Positions 1 through 3,651 of a DNA stretch of 5,398 bases are shown here, piece by piece. The notes beneath the pieces are model-generated. The model saw only the letters and a program-made list of their open reading frames with translations. It had not been told where the DNA came from and did no database searches. The translations under genes and the position numbers were made by a program. Every line of letters begins with the position of its first letter. Position 1 is the stretch's first letter. The stretch comes from Candidatus Tayloriibacteriota bacterium (GTDB lineage Bacteria; Patescibacteriota; Minisyncoccia; Phycocordibacterales; JAKAEA01), in the NCBI GenBank assembly GCA_029288535.1, contig JARIGY010000048.1:1-5398 (forward strand), written 5' to 3'.

Positions 1-33
1 ACATTCCTCCGGATCATCGCGAAGGCTAAGTAA
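1..33 (+). CDS. 3' end of a plus-strand gene (partial, tentative)
   Basis: Frame 1 is open from the window edge and reads TFLRIIAKAK before a TAA at 31-33. The codons (CTC, CGG, ATC, ATC, GCG, AAG) match the GC-leaning usage of the other core genes, and an intrinsic terminator pointing the same way follows about 60 nt later. Those two facts are the only support. Ten residues are too few to name a family, and the stretch could be non-coding. If real, this gene converges on the minus-strand toxin gene. Confidence 0.35.
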   Translation, partial: TFLRIIAKAK

Positions 34-73
34 TTGACAGAAACTGAGTATTTGATAGTCTGTAAATACAAAT

Positions 74-85
74 GGACATATGTCC
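74..85. repeat. 12-bp perfect palindrome
   Basis: GGACATATGTCC is identical to its own reverse complement. It lies 9 nt before the terminator stem, between the tentative plus-strand gene end and the 3' end of the toxin gene. It could be a dimeric protein-binding site or an accessory hairpin, but its position downstream of both flanking genes makes an ordinary promoter operator unlikely. Chance occurrence cannot be excluded. Confidence 0.4.
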
Positions 86-94
86 CCCGAGATT

Positions 95-120
95 CCGCCC
101 CAAAAGGGCGGTTTCGTTTT
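95..120 (+). terminator. Rho-independent terminator, plus strand
   Basis: A six-pair GC-only stem, CCGCCC (95-100) with GGGCGG (106-111), encloses the loop CAAAA and is followed by TTTCGTTTT, the U-rich tract of an intrinsic terminator. On the minus strand the same hairpin is followed by AATCTCGGG, which is not U-rich, so it mainly serves transcription from the left. It would terminate the gene whose end is seen at 1-33. It may also stabilise the 3' end of the convergent toxin transcript, which would run through it. Confidence 0.75.
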
Positions 121-121
121 A

Positions 122-505
122 TTAAAACATTTCTTTTAATTTCTTAATAATTTGATTAAAGGTTTCTTCACTCATTCGATACATATAACGCGAAAGTCTT
201 TTTGTGCTTATAAGACGAATTTGAGAAATAACAACTGAATATATCTCATTGTCTTTCATAAAAGGAAAGTAGTAGATATTTTCCTTAATTCTTGAAGTAA
301 TAGGAACAGCAAGTGCAGTGTCTTTACTATACTTTTTAATAATCAGTACAGGTCTTTCAAATTGTTCATTTTTACCATCTTGCTCATAGCCAATATTTAT
401 TCCAAGCGAACACCACCACACTTCACGGGCGTGAAAATAATAAAGGTTTTCTTTTGTGTTTATATCCTTCTTTTTCTCATTCCAGCTATCAAAATCCTTT
501 TGCAT
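122..505 (-). CDS. PemK/MazF-family toxin, probable mRNA endoribonuclease
   Basis: The product has 127 residues. From about residue 27 it follows the PemK/MazF pattern: REVWW (27-31), GYEQDGK (39-45), RPVLII (51-56), VPITS (67-71), SQIR (94-97) and KRL (102-104), then a C-terminal helix. Family members fold as small barrels and usually cleave mRNA; the conserved Arg51 and Thr70/Ser71 region is the expected active-site area. The first 26 residues are a charged extension rich in Lys, Asp and Glu. No antitoxin gene lies beside it: upstream is the beta-CASP gene (47-nt gap), and downstream is a convergent terminator. By hand count the gene is about 29% GC, against roughly half GC in the neighbouring hydrolase gene, which suggests later acquisition. 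Family call is firm; actual RNase activity is inferred. Confidence 0.85.
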   Translation of the reverse strand: MQKDFDSWNEKKKDINTKENLYYFHAREVWWCSLGINIGYEQDGKNEQFERPVLIIKKYSKDTALAVPITSRIKENIYYFPFMKDNEIYSVVISQIRLISTKRLSRYMYRMSEETFNQIIKKLKEMF

Positions 506-517
506 ACCCGAATGATA
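506..517 (-). promoter_or_regulatory. Putative -10 element for the toxin gene (leaderless spacing)
   Basis: On the minus strand TATCAT (517-512) matches the TATAAT consensus at five of six positions. It is followed by TCGGGT and then the ATG at 505, so transcription would start at or next to the start codon. No convincing -35 lies 16-18 nt upstream, where the sequence is only AT-rich. The membrane protein gene has the same 6-nt arrangement, which raises confidence in both. Confidence 0.4.
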
Positions 518-552
518 CGCTTCCGAGATAAAGAAAAAATAAATATTTTAAA

Positions 553-1923
553 TTACATATCCAACTCCACACTGCTCCCCTGCTCGGGAAAGACCGCATC
601 GACGCCGAGGTAGTCGCGCAGGCGCTGGACGAGAAACATAGCCGATTTCGGCTCGCCCATGACGACGAAGACTTTTTTCACTGTCTCCGCAGTTGCCTCG
701 ACAAAGCCGACAAGGTGCTCGGAATCCTTATGCGAAGAATAGCCGGTGATATTTTTGATTTCGGCGTTGACGCGGATGCGATCGCCGTCGATCGTCACTT
801 CCTTGGCGCCTTCGAGTATCCTCCTGCCGAGCGTGTTGGTAGCCTGGTAGCCGATCATGAGAATAGTGGCATTCTGATCCGGCAGGTAATGCTTTTCATG
901 GTGCACGATCCGGCCGCCGTTGCTCATGCCGGAGCCGGCAATGATGATTTTCGGATTTGCCGCATTATCGATATGCTGCGACTCCTCCCTTTTAACGGTA
1001 AATTTCAGCGATGGAAAATCGAACAGGTCGTCGCCCTGCGCGATAAGGGCCCGGGCGCTGTCTTTGAATTCGTTGCTGTAGCTTTTATAAATTTTCGTGA
1101 TGGCAGTCGCGAGCGGCGAATCGATGAATACTTTCACCTCGCCGATATGGCCGCGCTCGACGAGCTCGTTCAATTCGAAAAGAATGTCCTGGGTGCGCTC
1201 AAGCGAAAACGCCGGAATGACAAGCGTCCTGTTTCTTTTGATGGTATCTTTGACTATTTCCGTAAGCCGCTCTTTGCGCTCATCTTTTGATTCGTGATTG
1301 CGGTCGCCGTATACCGATTCCATAAGCAGGTAATCCGCATCGGTAATAATGTCCGTATCGCGCAGAAAAAGCGACGGCGAATTGCCGAGGTCGCCGGTAA
1401 AAACTATCTTTTTATTGCTGAAACTGAATTCATACATCGTCGAACCGAGGATGTGCCCCGAGTCTTTAAGAAAAACACTTAGGCCGTTGCCAATATCGAA
1501 CGTTTCATAATACGGGATCGTCTTCCAAAGCTTGAACGCTTCGTCGACATCTTTCGCCTCGAACATCGGCAACACGCCTTTGCGCCGCGCTTCGTCTTCG
1601 ATGATCCGCAGCGTGTCGGGCAGCATCACTCCGGTCAGATCGCGGGTCGCCGGCGTGGAATAAATGATACCCTTGAAGCCATCGCGGACGAGCTTGGGAA
1701 TCCGGCCGATATGGTCGGCGTGGGCATGGGTAATGAAAAGGATATCGATCGACGCCGGGTCGTAGGCGAATGCGTCGCGGTTGCGCTCTTCGGCAAACTG
1801 GCTTCCCTGTTCCAGGCCGCAATCGATAAGAATCCTCTTGCTGGCTATTTCAAACAGGAAATTCGCTCCGGTAACGGTGCCGACCCCTCCATAAAAAGTC
1901 AGTTTTGCTTTTGGCGTGTTCAT
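553..1923 (-). CDS. Beta-CASP metallo-beta-lactamase-fold RNase/hydrolase
   Basis: The product has 456 residues, the usual length for stand-alone bacterial beta-CASP proteins of the Ysh1/CPSF73-like type. Visible metal ligands are Asp34, the HAHADH motif at 66-71, His157 in SGHILGST and Asp178 in FTGDLG. The beta-CASP part has motif A at Glu202 (ESVYGDR), a motif B region with GSGMSNGGR and histidines at about 341-342, and motif C His398 in GYSSHKD. All expected catalytic positions are present, so an active zinc-dependent RNA hydrolase is likely; family members act in RNA processing or decay in the cytoplasm. No KH domain or other RNA-binding extension is seen. Its ATG overlaps the upstream membrane-protein stop as ATGA, so translation is probably coupled. 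There is no Shine-Dalgarno before the start. The precise substrate cannot be read from the sequence. Confidence 0.93.
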   Translation of the reverse strand: MNTPKAKLTFYGGVGTVTGANFLFEIASKRILIDCGLEQGSQFAEERNRDAFAYDPASIDILFITHAHADHIGRIPKLVRDGFKGIIYSTPATRDLTGVMLPDTLRIIEDEARRKGVLPMFEAKDVDEAFKLWKTIPYYETFDIGNGLSVFLKDSGHILGSTMYEFSFSNKKIVFTGDLGNSPSLFLRDTDIITDADYLLMESVYGDRNHESKDERKERLTEIVKDTIKRNRTLVIPAFSLERTQDILFELNELVERGHIGEVKVFIDSPLATAITKIYKSYSNEFKDSARALIAQGDDLFDFPSLKFTVKREESQHIDNAANPKIIIAGSGMSNGGRIVHHEKHYLPDQNATILMIGYQATNTLGRRILEGAKEVTIDGDRIRVNAEIKNITGYSSHKDSEHLVGFVEATAETVKKVFVVMGEPKSAMFLVQRLRDYLGVDAVFPEQGSSVELDM

Positions 1924-2327
1924 GCTATTTGTTTGGCGCTTTTACCATAATGAGTAATAAAATAAAACAATCCGGCCGCGCCGCCCAGAACATCGAAAAG
2001 CACGTCGCCGCCATTGTCCCTGAAGTAATGTGCGTCGCTCAAGGCAGTGATACCAAACCGGAGTTCAAACAATTCCCATGCAATGCCTACCACAAGAGCG
2101 GCGAACAGGCCGACAGTAATAAGCTCTCGCCGGGAAATGCCCGGCAACCGCTTGATATAAAGCACCGTAAGAACGAGACAAGTGGCAAAAAAACCTCCGG
2201 TAAGGTGGGATAATTTATCATAGCCGGATACCCGCCAATAAAGCTGCAGATATATGCCGAAGAAATGAAGAAGCCCGAAAACAACAGCGACCTTGAGAAA
2301 GAATAGAAATGGCAGCCGCTTGTTCAT
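1920..2327 (-). CDS. Small four-helix membrane protein (DUF2238/VanZ-like pattern)
   Basis: The product has 135 residues and about four membrane segments, near residues 8-30, 42-58, 69-88 and 108-125. Conserved-looking polar motifs sit at membrane edges: YDKLSHLTGG (36-45), GIAWELFE (81-88) and DVLFDVLGG (108-116). This arrangement resembles the DUF2238/YjdF and VanZ-like membrane families, whose biochemical role is unknown or only loosely tied to the cell envelope. The stop overlaps the ATG of the beta-CASP gene by 4 nt, so the two form one transcription and translation unit. The start at 2327 is supported by the -10-like hexamer 6 nt upstream and by the ncRNA terminator ending 14 nt upstream, which leaves no room for a longer N-terminus. 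Family assignment is from memory of motifs and moderately sure. Confidence 0.8.
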   Translation of the reverse strand: MNKRLPFLFFLKVAVVFGLLHFFGIYLQLYWRVSGYDKLSHLTGGFFATCLVLTVLYIKRLPGISRRELITVGLFAALVVGIAWELFELRFGITALSDAHYFRDNGGDVLFDVLGGAAGLFYFITHYGKSAKQIA

Positions 2328-2339
2328 GGGTTTAGTATA
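2328..2339 (-). promoter_or_regulatory. Putative -10 element for the membrane protein/beta-CASP unit
   Basis: TATACT (2339-2334, minus strand) is followed by AAACCC and then the ATG at 2327, so a transcript starting there would be leaderless. It lies immediately after the U-tract of the structured RNA's terminator, so a promoter here would let the two-gene unit be expressed independently of that RNA. The matching -35 region falls inside the terminator hairpin and is poor (TTAGGT at 17-nt spacing). Read-through from the upstream RNA promoter is the alternative. Confidence 0.45.
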
Positions 2340-2341
2340 GC

Positions 2342-2376
2342 AAAAAATCCCGCCAGACCTAAGCCTGAATGGGATT
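2342..2376 (-). terminator. Rho-independent terminator of the structured RNA
   Basis: AATCCC (2376-2371) pairs with GGGATT (2351-2346). Inside it a second helix, CAGGC with GUCUG (one G-U pair) around a UUAG loop, stacks after a small internal loop. Six consecutive T residues (2347-2342) follow at once. This is a textbook intrinsic terminator on the minus strand. Bases in its upper helix (UUAGG, and AGGC) are complementary to GCCUAA just upstream (2387-2382), at the base of the RNA's closing helix, so an alternative antiterminator pairing can be drawn. Confidence 0.85.
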
Positions 2377-2529
2377 GTTTGTTAGGCCGCCAGGTATTCA
2401 CCCTAGTAAATCACTAGGTGGGTGCTCGCAGCATGCATTGGCCGGCATCTTCTTGCGAAGACGCATCGTAACGCAGCAATATGAAGCTCCCTGAGAAAGC
2501 TTTAATCTAAAGGAATACTCTAGCAGCCT
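2342..2529 (-). ncRNA. Unassigned structured RNA, about 188 nt
   Basis: The stretch has no open frame of interest but has a strong promoter, a terminator and dense self-complementarity. The 5' end (2529-2513) pairs with 2399-2384 in a 16-bp closing helix with a single bulged A and two G-U pairs. Inside are CUUUA-GAU-UAAAG (2512-2500), a short hairpin at 2499-2487, a long arm from 2483 to 2432, and CCUAGU-GAUUU-ACUAGG (2418-2402). The long arm is capped by an 8-bp helix with a GCAA tetraloop (2456-2453). It also has a second helix, AUUGCUG with CGGCCAAU, and a 9-nt one-sided internal loop (2473-2465). The GNRA loop and the terminator polarity fix the minus strand. I see no hallmarks of SRP RNA, RNase P RNA or tmRNA. 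The size and 5'-3' closing stem allow a 6S RNA, but the multibranched fold fits a riboswitch-like leader or a new family equally well. The 3' end is taken from the terminator and the 5' end from the promoter. Confidence 0.75.
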
Positions 2530-2535
2530 GGGTTC

Positions 2536-2563
2536 ATTATAGCTTTCGTAAAAACCTTGCCAA
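2536..2563 (-). promoter_or_regulatory. Strong sigma70-type promoter of the structured RNA
   Basis: The -35 box TTGGCA (2563-2558) differs from TTGACA at one position. The -10 box TATAAT (2541-2536) is a perfect match, and the spacer is 16 nt. Transcription would start near 2529, exactly where the closing helix of the RNA begins. It is the best promoter match I found in the window and implies abundant, probably constitutive, expression. Confidence 0.8.
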
Positions 2564-2575
2564 CTAGACATGCCT

Positions 2576-2590
2576 CGAAAAAGTTTTTCG
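2576..2590. repeat. Inverted repeat between ndk and the RNA promoter
   Basis: CGAAAAACTTTTTCG is an inverted repeat around one central base, located 4 nt after the ndk stop. With a realistic loop the stem is only CGAAA/TTTCG, so it is a weak hairpin. It may contribute to ending the ndk transcript or to insulating the RNA promoter at 2563, but there is no separate U-tract after it. Confidence 0.35.
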
Positions 2591-2594
2591 AATT

Positions 2595-3176
2595 TTAATT
2601 ATAGAGAATTTCTTCGGCAATGTGGCGATACTCCATGAGCTCGCCTTTTGAAAACCAGTGCGGGATCTCCTGCCTGGCTTCATCGACAGAGCCGGATGCA
2701 TGCACAAGGTTGCGGATGGATCGGCCGTCGGCATCGGTCATTTGGTATGAGTCGAGCACATAGTCGCCGCGGATCGTACCGACATCGGATGTAAGCGGCT
2801 CGGTGCCGCCGGTGAGCTTGCGCACAATTTTTACGGCATGCGCGCCTTCGAGGACCATGGCGACGACAGGTCCGGCCGTCATATATTTTTTGAGCCGTTC
2901 AAGCAGGATGCCGGTCACTTCGAGCGGGTCTTCTGTCGGAGGAGTCAAACCCTTATCCTTATAGCCTTTGATTGTCTTCTCGCCGGTAATCCTCCTCCAC
3001 TCCGGGTCGAGCGTATAATGCTTTTCGATATGCTCAGCGGTCGGCACGAGCATTTTCATGGCTACGAGCTTGAGGCCGATCTGCTCATAGCGCTTGATGA
3101 TCTCCCCCACCAGGCTGCGCTGGATGCCGTCGGGCTTGATGATGACTAAGGTGCGTTCTTCTTTAGGATGTGGCAT
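2595..3176 (-). CDS. ndk: Nucleoside diphosphate kinase, enlarged form
   Basis: Ndk transfers the gamma-phosphate of ATP to NDPs through a phosphohistidine, balancing NTP and dNTP pools in the cytoplasm. The 193-residue product opens with the family signature TLVIIKPDG (9-17, Lys14), then GGTEPL and GTIRGD (133-138), and has the catalytic His159 in NLVHASGS (156-163), with Asn156 kept. Typical bacterial Ndk has about 140-150 residues. Here about 28 extra residues fall between His53-Tyr54 and TAGP (100-103), and about 10 extra lie in the loop before the active site (SYQMTDADGRS). The usual HGSDS reads HASGS, so the Asp after the active-site Ser is Gly. The start follows the 101-residue gene by 7 nt, without a Shine-Dalgarno. 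The gene is likely the last of the ATPase-led operon. Function is confident; the insertions are unusual against the textbook enzyme. Confidence 0.95.
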   Translation of the reverse strand: MPHPKEERTLVIIKPDGIQRSLVGEIIKRYEQIGLKLVAMKMLVPTAEHIEKHYTLDPEWRRITGEKTIKGYKDKGLTPPTEDPLEVTGILLERLKKYMTAGPVVAMVLEGAHAVKIVRKLTGGTEPLTSDVGTIRGDYVLDSYQMTDADGRSIRNLVHASGSVDEARQEIPHWFSKGELMEYRHIAEEILYN

Positions 3177-3183
3177 GTGATTT

Positions 3184-3489
3184 TTATTGATTCATCGAAG
3201 CTTTGAAATCCCGGATAATGTACTGCGCTGCTCGGCGAACCAAACCGTCGAGATCTGCGATTTTTTCATTTAGGAAAATGCCGATCTGTTCATTATTTGG
3301 TTCCTGAGCGAGCAGAATGAATTCACCTTTCTCCTCTTCATTCAATATGCCAAATATATCATTATTTATCTTTACGACAATATTTTCCTCAAGCAGCCCG
3401 ATGATTTCTTGCCGCTCAGAGTCAGTAAAACCGTCGAGCTTGAGCTCGGAAACCAGAAGTGCGCGTGCAGCGGTAGTGTCGATGGTCAT
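3184..3489 (-). CDS. Small helical protein, DUF5663-like
   Basis: The 101-residue product starts MTIDTTAARALL and is predicted helical and acidic, without signal peptide or membrane segment. It has a helix-turn pattern of the type LxxLxExIVVKINNDIFGILNEEEKGEF, resembling small acidic proteins of the DUF5663 type that I associate with this bacterial group; that assignment is tentative and the function is unknown. I chose the ATG at 3489 rather than the in-frame ATG at 3591. The extra 34 residues from 3591 are Arg/Lys/Ser-rich and would overlap the 46-residue gene in another frame, whereas 3489 follows that gene's stop by 13 nt. No Shine-Dalgarno precedes it. Position between a TraG-like ATPase and ndk suggests co-transcription. 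Confidence 0.75.
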   Translation of the reverse strand: MTIDTTAARALLVSELKLDGFTDSERQEIIGLLEENIVVKINNDIFGILNEEEKGEFILLAQEPNNEQIGIFLNEKIADLDGLVRRAAQYIIRDFKASMNQ

Positions 3490-3502
3490 GATTGGAAATC
3501 GG

Positions 3503-3643
3503 TTACGCCGAAAATAACTCCCTAACGACTTGGATAGTTTGTTCACTTCCCGGCTGAGCTTCCGACTCAAGCTTTTCCAATTGCGCTGCAATTGCAGCTT
3601 TGGCGATTTCCGCGGGCGACACTAGTGATTCGGGTGATGGCAT
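3503..3643 (-). CDS. 46-residue acidic helical protein
   Basis: This short frame starts 8 nt after the ATPase stop, reads MPSPESLVSPAEIAKA at its N-terminus and ends VVRELFSA before TAA (3505-3503). Residues 10-29 form an Ala/Glu/Lys/Leu-rich amphipathic helix, and the composition looks like real protein. The tight spacing on both sides (8 and 13 nt) fits an operon gene, and the A-rich leader before the ATG matches that of ndk. I do not recognise a family. A frameshift joining it to the following 101-residue protein is possible, because the two frames differ and the tail of one nearly abuts the head of the other. Its smallness and position suggest a partner or adaptor of one of the adjacent proteins, but that is speculation. 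Confidence 0.65.
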   Translation of the reverse strand: MPSPESLVSPAEIAKAAIAAQLEKLESEAQPGSEQTIQVVRELFSA

Positions 3644-3651
3644 GTTTTATT

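Noticed and set aside
34..39. TTGACA as a plus-strand -35 box
   Set aside because: No acceptable -10 hexamer lies 15-19 nt downstream, and no gene follows on the plus strand.
72..125. 17-codon plus-strand frame starting at ATG 72
   Set aside because: It runs through the palindrome and the terminator hairpin and has no protein-like composition.
715..1290. Plus-strand open frame of 191 codons inside the beta-CASP gene
   Set aside because: It is antisense to a gene with all catalytic motifs intact, shows no recognisable domain and is explained by the GC-biased codons of the real gene.
2342..2529. SRP RNA, RNase P RNA or tmRNA
   Set aside because: No GGAAGCAGCC-type SRP tip, no GAGGAAAGUCC RNase P core, and no tRNA-like ends with a tag frame were found.
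3490..3591. Longer N-terminus for the 101-residue protein, starting at 3591
   Set aside because: The added residues are Arg/Lys/Ser-rich and overlap a better-looking 46-residue frame that fits the operon spacing.
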